Notes: generated from the sequence alone by a model not told the origin. 47,231 nt of DNA from Acidobacteriaceae bacterium (GCA_003151435.1 PLXP01000254.1:3748-50978); one strand, 5' to 3'; counted from the first letter of the stretch, positions 9,379 through 19,727 are shown. Program-made: numbers and translations.

Positions 9379-10488
9379 ATGAGTCAAAAGACGGGCGTGG
9401 TGACCTTTAATTCACTTTTCGCGATCCTGGCTCTGTGCGGATGTGGCGCATTTCACAGCCATACAGGGATCAGTGTGCCCACTCCCATGGCCCAGTATCG
9501 CGCGTACGGTGCTTCCATCACATACGGTATGGGTGTAAGAGATCCTTCAACTCAGTCATTTCCGGCACTTGTGGCAGGTTTTGAGCATGTGAGTTTCGCA
9601 AACAACGCGATCAGCGGCGACCAGGCCTGCGATGTGATGCCCCGACAGGTCCTGCCCAACCAGGACAGGCCGGATCTTACATCACATCCGACGTACTCAC
9701 TCCTGATTGGTACGAATGACGCGGATATGAGGGGCTTCGGAGCGTATGAGGCAGTTTATAGACTTTGCCATCAGGGTATCGCCTCCTGGCTCGCTATACC
9801 GTTTGAGCATAAGGTTCTTGCCAATGGAATCGGTGTTACGACGACGGGACCGGGGGAACTCGAAACGTCCAGTCCATGGGCGGCGTGGACGACGCAAGGG
9901 CAGGGTTCGAGCATCAGCTTTGAAATTACCGTCAATCGTGAAAGCGTTATTTACGCGTGGCCTATGATCGACGACGCGTCTCCGGCGACCTATTCCTATT
10001 CACTGGACGGAGTGACTCTCGGCTCGGCAGCAGCCAGGCCGACACCGAGCATGAGCACTGCGCACGGAACCACGCGATTGGTGGCGTTCCAGCGTTTACC
10101 TCCTGTTCGAGCCGGGAAACATGTTGTGACATTTACCCAGACGAACTCCGGTGAAAGTGGGCTTTCCGTGATCGGTGTGGGTGTTCCCCGAGGCCCTGTC
10201 GAAGTGAGGCTTCCGTTCGTGCTTGTTGGAACGATCACCTATCAGTATCACGGGAGTTCCGGAGACCCATGCACATCTGCCAACGAAACACCCTGTCTCG
10301 AATACAACAACGATATCCAGGAAGAAGTGAGCATGTTCTCAGCTGACGGTCTGAATGTGCGCGTCTTCGACACCCGCAAATATATGTTTGCCACCGCGGC
10401 TGAGATGTCCGACAGTATCCACCCGAACGCTTTGGGCCAATTGGAGTTGAGCCATTCCGTTGAAGCGGTCTGGCCCAAGAGCGATTGA
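9379..10488 (+). CDS. Lipoprotein SGNH/GDSL-type hydrolase
   Basis: Predicted exported lipid-anchored esterase or carbohydrate esterase. SGNH blocks are visible: block I YGASITYGMG (Ser in GAS rather than GDS), block II NNAISGDQ, block III IGTNDAD and block V DSIHPNALGQ, with the Asp and His of the triad. A beta-sandwich-like insert of about 150 residues separates blocks III and V. The frame is open from ATG 9280, but starting at ATG 9379 puts a lipobox (LCGC) cysteine at residue 22, a normal lipoprotein position, so I prefer it. Neither start has a clear ribosome site. The substrate is unknown. It is divergent from the hox operon. Confidence 0.75.
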   Translation: MSQKTGVVTFNSLFAILALCGCGAFHSHTGISVPTPMAQYRAYGASITYGMGVRDPSTQSFPALVAGFEHVSFANNAISGDQACDVMPRQVLPNQDRPDLTSHPTYSLLIGTNDADMRGFGAYEAVYRLCHQGIASWLAIPFEHKVLANGIGVTTTGPGELETSSPWAAWTTQGQGSSISFEITVNRESVIYAWPMIDDASPATYSYSLDGVTLGSAAARPTPSMSTAHGTTRLVAFQRLPPVRAGKHVVTFTQTNSGESGLSVIGVGVPRGPVEVRLPFVLVGTITYQYHGSSGDPCTSANETPCLEYNNDIQEEVSMFSADGLNVRVFDTRKYMFATAAEMSDSIHPNALGQLELSHSVEAVWPKSD

Positions 10489-10539
10489 AGCATTCGTGGA
10501 AAGGATCCAGCGAAGTGCGAGTTCTGAGGAGAAGAAGCC

Positions 10540-11307
10540 TCAGCCTAGCGTCGGCAGATGGTCGGAGATGCCGAAGAGGAAGATCACGCCGATGATGCAG
10601 CTATAGGCTGCGCCGGTCCAGGCGATGATGTGATAGAAGCGCGGATGGTGTCCGGTGGCCTTGAAGGCGCCGCCCATCGATGCCGTCATCAGCGCATTCA
10701 TGGCCACCAAACCGATGGCAAAGGCCGCCAACCCCATCATTCCACGTGAGGTTCCGCCCAGGTTCGCAGTGAGGAAGAAGAGCGCTAGTTGGCTCGGCGT
10801 CTCCGCGCCAACCCCGTGCAAGACGCCGATCAGGAAGACGGACTTGCCGTTGTACATCCATTGGAAGCGCTCTGGCCGTGGGGTATCGCGGTTCCACATC
10901 CGCCGCACGCACCACGCGGCCCACAAGATGCCGTTGATGGCGATGGCCAGACGGCTCTCGATGCGGCTATGGCTGTGCCCATGCGCGTCCTTGCGCAGAA
11001 TCCCCGCGACCACGCCGATGCCAAGTACGATCAGCGTGAGCCCGATCAGCCGTTCGGTCCAGTGGTCCAGCCCCTGGGGAAGACCCATGTGCAGTTCCAG
11101 CACGGCTACGCCCAGCGCCGCCACGGTGAACGCATGTCCGAGCGCATAGGTCATACCTAAACGCAGTCCGCTCTTCCAGTTGCGCTGCACGGCCGTGATA
11201 TCTGAGATGGCCGCGAGGTGATCGTAGTCGAAGCCATGCCGCAACCCCAGCAGGAGGCAGGAGCCCAGCGCCGCGTCGAGTTTCCAGTCACCCAAAATGG
11301 AAGTCAC
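10540..11307 (-). CDS. Nickel/cobalt permease, NiCoT/NicO-like
   Basis: Integral membrane transporter of about 255 residues with roughly six to seven hydrophobic segments. The signature RHGFDYDHLAAI near residue 23 fits the HX4DH metal-binding motif of NiCoT permeases. Further motifs are TYALGHAFTV and GVLHGVGAETPSQL, which correspond to later conserved family loops. A His-rich cytoplasmic stretch (KDAHGHSHS) also fits metal handling. It lies between the hydrogenase operon and hypF, which points to nickel supply for HoxH, although cobalt cannot be excluded. It is monocistronic and convergent with the SGNH gene. Confidence 0.85.
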   Translation of the reverse strand: MTSILGDWKLDAALGSCLLLGLRHGFDYDHLAAISDITAVQRNWKSGLRLGMTYALGHAFTVAALGVAVLELHMGLPQGLDHWTERLIGLTLIVLGIGVVAGILRKDAHGHSHSRIESRLAIAINGILWAAWCVRRMWNRDTPRPERFQWMYNGKSVFLIGVLHGVGAETPSQLALFFLTANLGGTSRGMMGLAAFAIGLVAMNALMTASMGGAFKATGHHPRFYHIIAWTGAAYSCIIGVIFLFGISDHLPTLG

Positions 11308-11464
11308 GAGAAAAGTATAGTGCAGGGGCGGCTTGAACGGCTAAATGTCATCCTCCGGCGTTAGGACCGGCCACCGGGTCTGGGGACGGGCGAACTTTTT
11401 GAGGATCAAGCGGCGCCTGGCGCATCTGCACTAGAGATCGTGAAGGGATCCCAAAGGACAAAAC

Positions 11465-11848
11465 ATGAAAATTGCCGCTTTGATTGCTCGCATCCTGCTC
11501 GGACTGGTTTTCCTGGTCTTCGGCCTGAACGGCTTTCTGCACTTTCTACCCATGACGATGCCCACGGGAGTTGCGGGACAGTTTCTGGGAGCTCTGTTCG
11601 TCTCGCACTATCTGCCGTTCATCTTCTTTTTACAGATCCTGGGCGGAGTGCTGCTCCTCATCAACTTCTTTGTTCCGCTCGCATTGGTGCTGCTTGGCCC
11701 CATCCTCGTCAACATCCTGTTCTTCCACGCCTTGATGGACCCGGGAGGGGTTTTGCCGGCCATCATTATTGCCCTGCTGTGGATCTTCGTGGTGGTCGAA
11801 CACCGAAAATATTTCGCAGGGCTCTTTGTGATGAAGGCGGAGGATTGA
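11465..11848 (+). CDS. DoxX-like small membrane protein
   Basis: A 127-residue, very hydrophobic protein with four predicted membrane helices. The opening IAALIARILLGLVFLVFGLN followed by FLHF is typical of the DoxX/DoxD superfamily. AAAGGACAAAAC precedes ATG 11465, giving a good ribosome site. Members of this superfamily are mostly uncharacterised and some act in redox or thiol metabolism. Nothing here fixes a substrate. It sits alone between minus-strand genes. Confidence 0.75.
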   Translation: MKIAALIARILLGLVFLVFGLNGFLHFLPMTMPTGVAGQFLGALFVSHYLPFIFFLQILGGVLLLINFFVPLALVLLGPILVNILFFHALMDPGGVLPAIIIALLWIFVVVEHRKYFAGLFVMKAED

Positions 11849-11871
11849 AAAGGCACGCCGCGCTCTCCCAG

Positions 11872-12651
11872 CTATCGGGAGGATACAGGCGCAGCCGCGG
11901 GCGCGGTGGTGGCTGCACCGGCAGTGTTTGCCCGTAGCTTTATCTCGTACCCAATGTAATCAATCTTGATGGTGGTTTGCCCGAGGAGCCAACTGTTTGA
12001 GACAGCCTTGGCGTGCGTAGCCATCGGAAGGCCGTCGATAGTTGCGTATTGGCGCGTCACCTGCGCGGGACCTGTCAAGACAGAAGGCGCCTTCGACGCG
12101 ATTCCCTGAAGCTGCACAATCGAATAGTCCTGGGCGTCAACCCAGATGGTTCCGTTGAACAGGTACGAAGATTCGCGCTTCGGCGTCAGCGCAACCACTA
12201 CGCAGTTGCGGCCATCCACCGCTTCGGCGCCCTTTACTGCCATTCCGTAGTTCGCAGAGGTGATCACAGCGAGCGCCCGGTTGGCGGGCTGAGTCATGCG
12301 TTTTTCATTGTCCAGAATGGTCTCAAGCACCTGCTTCCGCAACAGGCTCGGCCCGCTCTCTGACAGGATGGCGTAGCTCTTGCCGACATCCTTCTGGTAG
12401 GTAGTCTTCACCGTCATCTCAGCCGCGGGATGCACCTGATCCTGATTGCGAAAAACCGCGTAGTGCTCGGTCACCGTGTAGCCCGCGAGGCCCAAGTCTC
12501 GTGCGTTGACTGAGGCGTCGATGCCCTGAATGACTGAGGCGTTGTCGCCTTGCTGAGCGGCAGATGCGATCGCGCTAAAAAAGGCAAGAAGAAAGACGCC
12601 AACGAGCCGCGGGATTGATGCCTGATTCCGAATCGTAGTCAACGTATCCAC
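11872..12651 (-). CDS. Secreted hypothetical protein, possibly LolA-like fold
   Basis: This 259-residue protein has an N-terminal signal segment (RLVGVFLLAFFSAIASAAQQ), so it is exported. The body has alternating beta-rich segments such as YTVTEHYAVFRNQD, RNCVVVALTPKRESSYLF and GTIWVDAQDYSIVQLQG, which resemble outer-membrane lipoprotein-sorting (LolA/LppX-like) half-barrels. This likeness is by eye only. The C-terminus is an Ala/Thr/Pro-rich low-complexity tail. Function is unknown. It lies downstream of the SYLF gene on the same strand, but the terminator-like hairpin between them suggests separate transcription. Confidence 0.65.
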   Translation of the reverse strand: MDTLTTIRNQASIPRLVGVFLLAFFSAIASAAQQGDNASVIQGIDASVNARDLGLAGYTVTEHYAVFRNQDQVHPAAEMTVKTTYQKDVGKSYAILSESGPSLLRKQVLETILDNEKRMTQPANRALAVITSANYGMAVKGAEAVDGRNCVVVALTPKRESSYLFNGTIWVDAQDYSIVQLQGIASKAPSVLTGPAQVTRQYATIDGLPMATHAKAVSNSWLLGQTTIKIDYIGYEIKLRANTAGAATTAPAAAPVSSR

Positions 12652-12668
12652 AAAGCAATCTTACAGAA

Positions 12669-12720
12669 AGATGCCCCAACCCCAGTCAGAAGCGCGTCCT
12701 GACGGAGGTTGGGGGCATCT
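12669..12720 (-). terminator. Terminator hairpin downstream of the SYLF gene
   Basis: AGATGCCCC-AACC near 12670 pairs with GGTT-GGGGGCATCT ending at 12720, and an inner GTCAG/CTGAC stem extends the helix. On the minus strand it follows the SYLF gene and is trailed by TTTCTG. The stem is strong but the T-run is short. Confidence 0.65.
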
Positions 12721-12762
12721 GTGCTTGACCGCGGTCGGTCATTGGATCGAAACCACTTGTGC

Positions 12763-13458
12763 TTACTGTGCGTCGGCCGACTGAGCCTTGGCTCCGCGAA
12801 CGGCTGCAAGGAATGCATGTGCCGAGGCCGGAGCCGGTACCTTTCCGCGTAGTACTTCGCGAGCAGTCACGTCGGGTCCGTATATGGCCTTCATCGAGTC
12901 TTCATCGGCGCGAACGGACGCACCGTTCAGCGTAAGTCCGGCAAACGCACCCTTGGCCCGCGAGTAGGTCAGGATCTCGGCGTTCATCTTCCAGTCAGTG
13001 TTAGCAGACGCGTGACGGCCAACCGGGCCGGCGGCGGCTGATGCATCGGCGCCAATCTGGAAGTTGCTTTGAAGCAAGCGATCCATGCCCTTGTCGCTCT
13101 GGATAATCATCACCAGGTCAATGCCTTCCACGCCAATTTGTAAACCCCAGCTCCCGCCGGTGATCGCAAAGAAGGCCGGTGCACTCCACCCATTCTCGGT
13201 ACGGCAGGTGGCAACGCCTCGGCCGCCTTCCGCCCCAAATACGAATCCGCCCTTTATCATGTGCGGAACCACCGCGACGCACTTTGCGTGCTCCATCACT
13301 TCGTCGGGGATGCCCTTGTCAGGAGCCGCCATTACCTCGTGCATCACGTCGGCCGCATGCTGCAGCCGGTCTGTTGAATCTTCACGCTTGGAGTCAGATG
13401 CCCATCCCATACTCGCAACGCCCAGCACCGCACTCAAAACCATCAGTTGCTTCTTCAT
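12763..13458 (-). CDS. Secreted SYLF-domain (Ysc84-like) lipid-binding protein
   Basis: A 231-residue protein with signal peptide MKKQLMVLSAVLGVASMGWA, followed by a SYLF/DUF500 domain. Landmarks are KCVAVVPHMIKGGFVFGAEGG (cited in part as AVVPHMIKGG), GGSWGLQIGVEG, VGRHASA and the late SRAKGAFAGLTLNG. Eukaryotic SYLF domains bind phosphoinositides. Bacterial members are mostly uncharacterised and exported. ATG 13458 has AAGGTGAG upstream; the longer frame to 13512 adds 18 residues that would spoil the signal peptide. It is probably a single-gene unit. Confidence 0.88.
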   Translation of the reverse strand: MKKQLMVLSAVLGVASMGWASDSKREDSTDRLQHAADVMHEVMAAPDKGIPDEVMEHAKCVAVVPHMIKGGFVFGAEGGRGVATCRTENGWSAPAFFAITGGSWGLQIGVEGIDLVMIIQSDKGMDRLLQSNFQIGADASAAAGPVGRHASANTDWKMNAEILTYSRAKGAFAGLTLNGASVRADEDSMKAIYGPDVTAREVLRGKVPAPASAHAFLAAVRGAKAQSADAQ

Positions 13459-13710
13459 AATGCTCACCTTCCTCAGGTTGTAACTTCGGGGTTTTCTCTT
13501 GCGCAGGTACATTTACCCGCAAAACAAATGGAGCGCTCAGGCACAGCACCGGCCCGACACCGCTGCTTCTAGTTAAATGGCGATTGCACCCTTTTGGTTG
13601 CCCGCCGAATGGTTGCCTCGGTGCGGCATACCCGAGAGAACAGCCAGAAAACAAACAGATTCAACGATGCAGCGGCATGCGTTATGCTGGGGTTCGGACG
13701 TGAGGACAAG

Positions 13711-16056
13711 TTGACGCAAGATACCTTGCAACAGCCAAAACGAGCCGCTGTGCTGGTCTGCGGAGTGGTACAGGGGGTGGGGTTTCGCCCATTTGTCTAT
13801 CGTCTCGCGCTGGAAAATCAGCTGGCCGGTTTCATTGGCAACGATACCGGCGGCGTGACCATTGAGATTGAGGGCGCGGAAGAACAGATTGCGGCATTCG
13901 TGGCGCGGCTCCGCTCCGACGCCCCGCCCATGGCGCGCATTGACTCGGTTGCCGTTCGGGAAATCCCGGCGACTGGCGAACATGGGTTCCGCATCGTCAG
14001 CAGCCAGGTGTTGGGCCAGGTCAGTACCGGGATCCCCGCGGACGCTGCTACCTGTGCCGACTGTCTGCGCGAACTGCTCGATCCGGCGGATCGCCGCTAT
14101 GGTTATCCATTTCTGAATTGCACCAACTGCGGTCCGCGCTTCACCATCACGCGGCGCATTCCCTACGATCGCCCGCAGACATCGATGGCAGCCTTCCCGA
14201 TGTGCGCCGCCTGCCAGGCTGAATACGACGATCCGCTGAATCGGCGTTTTCATGCGCAGCCCAATGCCTGCTGGGATTGCGGTCCTCGGCTTTGGCTTGT
14301 TGGCGCGAAGGGTGAGGCGATTGCCGCGGATGACCCGGTGGCCTCTTGCATCGATCGACTCCTCGCGGGCCACATCTTGGCGATCAAAGGGATTGGCGGT
14401 TTCCATCTGAGCGTAGACGCAACGAATGAGGCCGCAGTAATGCGCCTTAGAGACCGCAAGCACCGCTATGGAAAGCCGCTCGCCGTGATGGTTCGAGATC
14501 TTGATGCAGCGCGTACGCTCTGCGATCTCACCGCCGAGGAGGAAGCACTGCTGCAAACCGCGGCACGTCCAATCGTGCTGGCGCGAGCGCTGGCAGGGAA
14601 CGGGATTGTCGCTTCGATTGCACCGGGAAATCCATGGCTCGGCGTGTTCTTGCCGTATGCGCCACTGCAACATCTGCTCTTTGCCGATTCGCGGGTGCGT
14701 GCGCTGGTGATGACAAGCGCCAATCTCAGCGAGGAGCCGATTGCCATCGACAACGACGAAGCACGCATGCGGTTAGCTGAAATTGCGGATGTGTTTCTGT
14801 TGCACGATCGCGAAATCCTGCAACGCTGCGATGATTCTGTGGCGGCTCTCGTGGATGGAGCGCCACAAGTGGTTCGGAGGGCGCGTGGGTATGTGCCGCT
14901 CGGTGTGGACCTGCCGATGGAAGCGCCTCCGCTGCTCGCCGTAGGTGGACACCTTAAGAGCGTGTTTGCCCTCGCGCGCGGCAAGTTTGCCTACCAGAGC
15001 CAACATCTGGGCGACCTCGAAAACCTGACGGGTCTTGAATTCTTCAAAGAGTCGCTGGCACATCTCATGCACACATTTGAGATTGAACCGGAGACTGTTG
15101 TGCACGACATGCATCCCGGATACTTGTCCACAACGTGGGCAAAGGAGTGGGCACAGGAACGCAACCTCCGCGTCATTGCGGTACAGCATCATCATGCGCA
15201 CGTGGCGGCGTGCATGGCCGAGCATCGCATCAACGGTCCAGTGATTGGACTCGCGCTGGACGGGACCGGGTACGGCACTGATGGCCGCATCTGGGGCGGA
15301 GAGGTGCTGATATCCAGCCTCGACACATTCGAGCGCTTTGCGCATCTCGACTATGTGCCCATGCCAGGCAGTGACGCGGCCATCCGCGAGCCGTGGCGCA
15401 TGGCGCTTGCTCACTTGCACGCCGCGGGATTTGATGTTGCGTCGTCCGAGATATTGCAACGATTGCATGCGACCGAGCATGAGGCACGCGTGCTGGTGCG
15501 CATGATGGAGCGCAGTGTGAACGCACCGTTGACATCGAGTCTGGGCAGGCTGTTCGATGCGGCGGCGGCGGTCGTGCTGGGTCGACGCACCGTGGATTAC
15601 GAAGCGCAGGCTGCCATTGAATTGGAAGGCTTGGCCGTTGATGAGGCGGACCAGCCCGATGACAACGCGGGCAATGGAACCGGTTATGACATCGCCGTCA
15701 TACCTGGCGATTGGGCGAAGGGCGAAGCGGCGCGCATGAACGTCGCGCCGTTATGGCGAGGGTTGATGTCCGACCTCGAAGCCGGCGTCAGCAAGTCGCG
15801 AATCGCCGCACGATTTCATGCGGGCGTCGCGGCTGGTTTCGTGCAGGCAGCCGCAGACGCGCGCGCCGCAAGCGGAATCGGGCAGGTCGTACTGAGTGGC
15901 GGCGTAATGCACAATCGTCGCATGGCGCGTTTGCTGCGCATGGGGCTTGAGGCGAAGGGTCTTCAGGTGTTTCAGCATCGCCGCGTGAGCCCTGGAGACG
16001 GCGGCCTCAGTTACGGACAGGTCGCAGTTGCGGCGGCGATGCTGGGAAAAATTTAG
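13711..16056 (+). CDS. hypF: Carbamoyltransferase HypF (hydrogenase CN-ligand synthesis)
   Basis: HypF activates carbamoyl phosphate and loads it on HypE to make the cyanide ligands of the NiFe site. Domains in order are acylphosphatase (VCGVVQGVGFRPFVYRLAL), two Cys4 zinc motifs (CADC...CTNCGPRF and CAAC...CWDCGPRL), a YrdC-like domain (GIGGFHLSVDATNEAAV) and a Kae1-like C-terminal domain with AVQHHHAHVAACMAEH. The frame is open from TTG 13594. TTG 13711 has GAGG five bases upstream and gives 781 residues, close to the family norm; ATG 13684 is an alternative. It ends 4 bases inside the convergent acetyltransferase gene. The other hyp genes are not in this window. Confidence 0.93.
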   Translation: MTQDTLQQPKRAAVLVCGVVQGVGFRPFVYRLALENQLAGFIGNDTGGVTIEIEGAEEQIAAFVARLRSDAPPMARIDSVAVREIPATGEHGFRIVSSQVLGQVSTGIPADAATCADCLRELLDPADRRYGYPFLNCTNCGPRFTITRRIPYDRPQTSMAAFPMCAACQAEYDDPLNRRFHAQPNACWDCGPRLWLVGAKGEAIAADDPVASCIDRLLAGHILAIKGIGGFHLSVDATNEAAVMRLRDRKHRYGKPLAVMVRDLDAARTLCDLTAEEEALLQTAARPIVLARALAGNGIVASIAPGNPWLGVFLPYAPLQHLLFADSRVRALVMTSANLSEEPIAIDNDEARMRLAEIADVFLLHDREILQRCDDSVAALVDGAPQVVRRARGYVPLGVDLPMEAPPLLAVGGHLKSVFALARGKFAYQSQHLGDLENLTGLEFFKESLAHLMHTFEIEPETVVHDMHPGYLSTTWAKEWAQERNLRVIAVQHHHAHVAACMAEHRINGPVIGLALDGTGYGTDGRIWGGEVLISSLDTFERFAHLDYVPMPGSDAAIREPWRMALAHLHAAGFDVASSEILQRLHATEHEARVLVRMMERSVNAPLTSSLGRLFDAAAAVVLGRRTVDYEAQAAIELEGLAVDEADQPDDNAGNGTGYDIAVIPGDWAKGEAARMNVAPLWRGLMSDLEAGVSKSRIAARFHAGVAAGFVQAAADARAASGIGQVVLSGGVMHNRRMARLLRMGLEAKGLQVFQHRRVSPGDGGLSYGQVAVAAAMLGKI

Positions 16057-16574
16057 CTGGAGATCTTGACCAACTGCTGCGCTTCGACGCGAGGTCCCAG
16101 GATGGAAATGCGAGGTATGCGTCCCCTCACCATCGCCACTTCATCGCAGCGGTGCAGGCGCGGGCAGTTCTGGCAATCCTTGAAGATTTTGTCGGGCAGG
16201 TCGGCCTTGTCTTCGACAATGCGAAACCCGTATTTGAAAAAGAAGTCAGGAATGCGCGTGAAGAGGCACACCGAGTGAATGCCATGCTCCTCGGCTTCAT
16301 CGATGAGCGCGCCAAGAATGCGGCCTCCGGCGCCCTGGCCCTTGGCCTCCGGCTTGATGACGATGGAACGCACCTCAGACAGGTGCGGTCCATACAAGTG
16401 AAGCGCGCCGCAACCAAGAAAAACGCCGCCGTCGGATTCAGCCACTGTGAAGTCGCGGATGTTTTCGCAGATCTCCGCGAAGGCGCGCTTCAAGAGCGTG
16501 CCATCCGTAGAGAGTGAGTTCACCAGGTCGTACACGTTCGAAGCATCGTGAAGCCGCGCCTTACGCACCAGCAT
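16053..16574 (-). CDS. argA: GNAT-type N-acetylglutamate synthase (short ArgA)
   Basis: It would catalyse the first step of arginine synthesis, acetylation of glutamate by acetyl-CoA. The 173-residue protein is a lone GNAT domain with the acetyl-CoA loop KGQGAGGRILG and no amino-acid-kinase domain. The segment IPDFFFKYGF followed by KDCQNCPRLHRCDEVAM is, from memory, typical of short amino-acid acetyltransferases. Its start lies 14 bases inside the argH 3' end with AGGAGG seven bases upstream, so it is co-translated with argH. That linkage supports the ArgA role over a generic acetyltransferase. The C-terminus extends about 20 residues past the Cys cluster. Confidence 0.8.
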   Translation of the reverse strand: MLVRKARLHDASNVYDLVNSLSTDGTLLKRAFAEICENIRDFTVAESDGGVFLGCGALHLYGPHLSEVRSIVIKPEAKGQGAGGRILGALIDEAEEHGIHSVCLFTRIPDFFFKYGFRIVEDKADLPDKIFKDCQNCPRLHRCDEVAMVRGRIPRISILGPRVEAQQLVKISS

Positions 16575-18003
16575 GGACGGCCTCCTGTGCGAGCGCGACG
16601 AGCGCGTCGATGCGAGCGGACGCGTCTGCTAAGGCTTTGCGCACTTGCTCGCGCGCAGTTCCTCCAATCACGTCGTGGCAATCGAGAGTCGCCGTGATCG
16701 TGACGGATGCATAGAAATCCTCCGCGAATTCCTCGCCGAACTGTCGCAATTCATCGAGCGAGAGTTCGCCAAGCTCTGCACCTTTTTCGATCGCGAAACG
16801 AACGGCATTGCCGATCTTCTCGTGAGCTGTGCGGAAGGGAACGCCCTTGTGTACCAGATAAGTGGCGGCCGCCATTGCATTGAGATAGCCCGATTCCGCA
16901 GCCGCACTCATGCGCTCGCGATTAAACTGCAAAGCCGCGGTGAAGCGCGCAATCAGGGCAAGCATTGGCGCCACAAACTCAACTGAAAATGCCGGCTCCT
17001 GGGTCTCCTGCATGTCTTTATTGTAGGCCAAAGGTAGGCCCTTGAGTTGCAGCGTCACGGCCTCCGCCGCACCGTGGATCCGCCCCACCTTGGCGCGAAT
17101 CAGCTCAGTAAGATCAGGATTTTTCTTTTGCGGCATCGCGCTGGAACCGGTGGAGAACGCCTCCGGCAGTGTAACGAAACCAAACTCGGCCGTGGCGAAC
17201 AGCGTAATCTCCTCCGCAAAGCGGCTTAGGTGCAGGCCAACAACCGTGAGCGCCTGAAGATACTCGAGAATGAAATCCCGGTCGCTGGTGGCATCGATGG
17301 AGTTGGCCGTCGGTGCGGTAAATCCCAGCTCTCGCGCAGCGATGGTGCGGTCCAGCGCCAGCGTCGCGCCTGCAACGGCTCCCGAGCCCAGCGGACAATA
17401 GTTCAGCCGTGCGGCGCAATCGCGCAGTCGCCCTGCATCGCGCAGCAACATCTCGACGTAGGCCAGCAGCCAGTGAGCCACAAGCACAGGCTCTGCGCGC
17501 TGCAGATGCGTGTAGCTTGGCATCACAGCATCGCCGGCCGCGCGCGCCTTCTCAACGAGCGCCCGCGCCCACGCCGCAAGCGACTGGATGACGAACTCAA
17601 TCTGACCCCGCACGTAAAGGCGCAGGTCGGTAGCGATTTGTTCGTTGCGGCTGCGGCCCGTGTGGAGTTTCAAACCTACCGAGCCGATACGCTCCACCAG
17701 AGAAAGCTCGACGAAGTGATGAATGTCCTCTGCCGACGGGTGGTTGCGCACCACGGCCTTGCCCGCATCCGACGCTTGGTCGGCACCGATCGCATCCAGC
17801 GCCGCCCGCAATTCCGTCGTTTCGCATTCAGAGAGAATCCCTGCGGACAAAAGCGCGGAAGCGTGCGCCTTGCTGGCGGCTACCTCTTGCTCGAGGAGCA
17901 GCCAGTCAAAGACAATGGAGCGCTGCCACTGTTCGAACTCCGCATCGAGCGGCTCCCGAAAGCGGCCGGACCACATCTTGACGGGTTGTTGTTCGTTGGA
18001 CAT
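16561..18003 (-). CDS. argH: Argininosuccinate lyase
   Basis: Final step of arginine synthesis: argininosuccinate to arginine plus fumarate. It is 480 residues, the usual size, in the fumarase/aspartase fold. It opens with KMWSGRFREPLDAEFEQW, contains LHTGRSRNEQIATDLRLY and the family signature GSSAMPQKKNPDL near residue 285. The start ATG 18003 lies 18 bases after the stop of the small Cys-rich frame. The nearest purine run (GAGGA) is about 13 bases away, so its own ribosome site is weak and translation may rely on the upstream frame. It is followed by the overlapping acetyltransferase gene. Confidence 0.96.
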   Translation of the reverse strand: MSNEQQPVKMWSGRFREPLDAEFEQWQRSIVFDWLLLEQEVAASKAHASALLSAGILSECETTELRAALDAIGADQASDAGKAVVRNHPSAEDIHHFVELSLVERIGSVGLKLHTGRSRNEQIATDLRLYVRGQIEFVIQSLAAWARALVEKARAAGDAVMPSYTHLQRAEPVLVAHWLLAYVEMLLRDAGRLRDCAARLNYCPLGSGAVAGATLALDRTIAARELGFTAPTANSIDATSDRDFILEYLQALTVVGLHLSRFAEEITLFATAEFGFVTLPEAFSTGSSAMPQKKNPDLTELIRAKVGRIHGAAEAVTLQLKGLPLAYNKDMQETQEPAFSVEFVAPMLALIARFTAALQFNRERMSAAAESGYLNAMAAATYLVHKGVPFRTAHEKIGNAVRFAIEKGAELGELSLDELRQFGEEFAEDFYASVTITATLDCHDVIGGTAREQVRKALADASARIDALVALAQEAVHAGA

Positions 18004-18021
18004 TGATTTGTTTCTGATTCC

Positions 18022-18333
18022 TCAGCCTTCAATTTGATCGGCTTGTTCTTTCGGCACTTCCGGCGTCGATGATGGAATTGCATCCGGGTCGCAGTCGCAG
18101 CTAATCAGTTGTTCGTGACAGCGTGGACATTCTTCCCAGTCGCAACCGCCATGGTGATAGTGGCCCGGCAACGCATCGCAATCATGTCACCGGTGGCCAG
18201 GTGGCGGTGGTTCACACCGTGTTTCGCTTCCGTAAGGGATCGGATCCATATCGCCGCCGACTGTCTTGATGGGTATTTTCACGCAGCCGTCTGCGTCGTT
18301 CATTTCGAGTTCGCAGTATTTGCAGATGGCCAC
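18022..18333 (-). CDS. Small Cys-rich protein with an in-frame TGA at a CxxC position (selenoprotein candidate or nonsense-mutated gene)
   Basis: This frame is too interrupted for a standard ORF call. GTG 18333 lies one base after the argG stop, with GGGGGAG about 10 bases upstream. It runs MAICKYCELEMNDADG... to PPPPGHR, meets TGA at 18187-18189, and continues in the same frame with HDCDALPGHYHHGGCDWEEC, then PRCHEQLISCDC, to a TGA at 18022-18024. Counting the TGA there are 103 codons. From memory, related small proteins carry a Cys directly before HDC/xDC (CxxC). The TGA therefore replaces a metal- or redox-type Cys, consistent with selenocysteine (UxxC), a one-base TGC/TGT-to-TGA mutation, or a sequencing error. 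The frame ends 18 bases before argH. Confidence 0.6.
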
Positions 18334-18334
18334 G

Positions 18335-19727
<1,393 letters not shown>

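Noticed and set aside
11465..11848. Assigning the DoxX-like protein to thiosulfate oxidation
   Set aside because: No DoxA or sulfur genes nearby. The superfamily is broad and the name is structural only.
18141..18186. Canonical bacterial SECIS element after the in-frame TGA
   Set aside because: An imperfect hairpin can be drawn, but its apical loop has no G and the lower stem has mismatches, so I do not list it as a feature.
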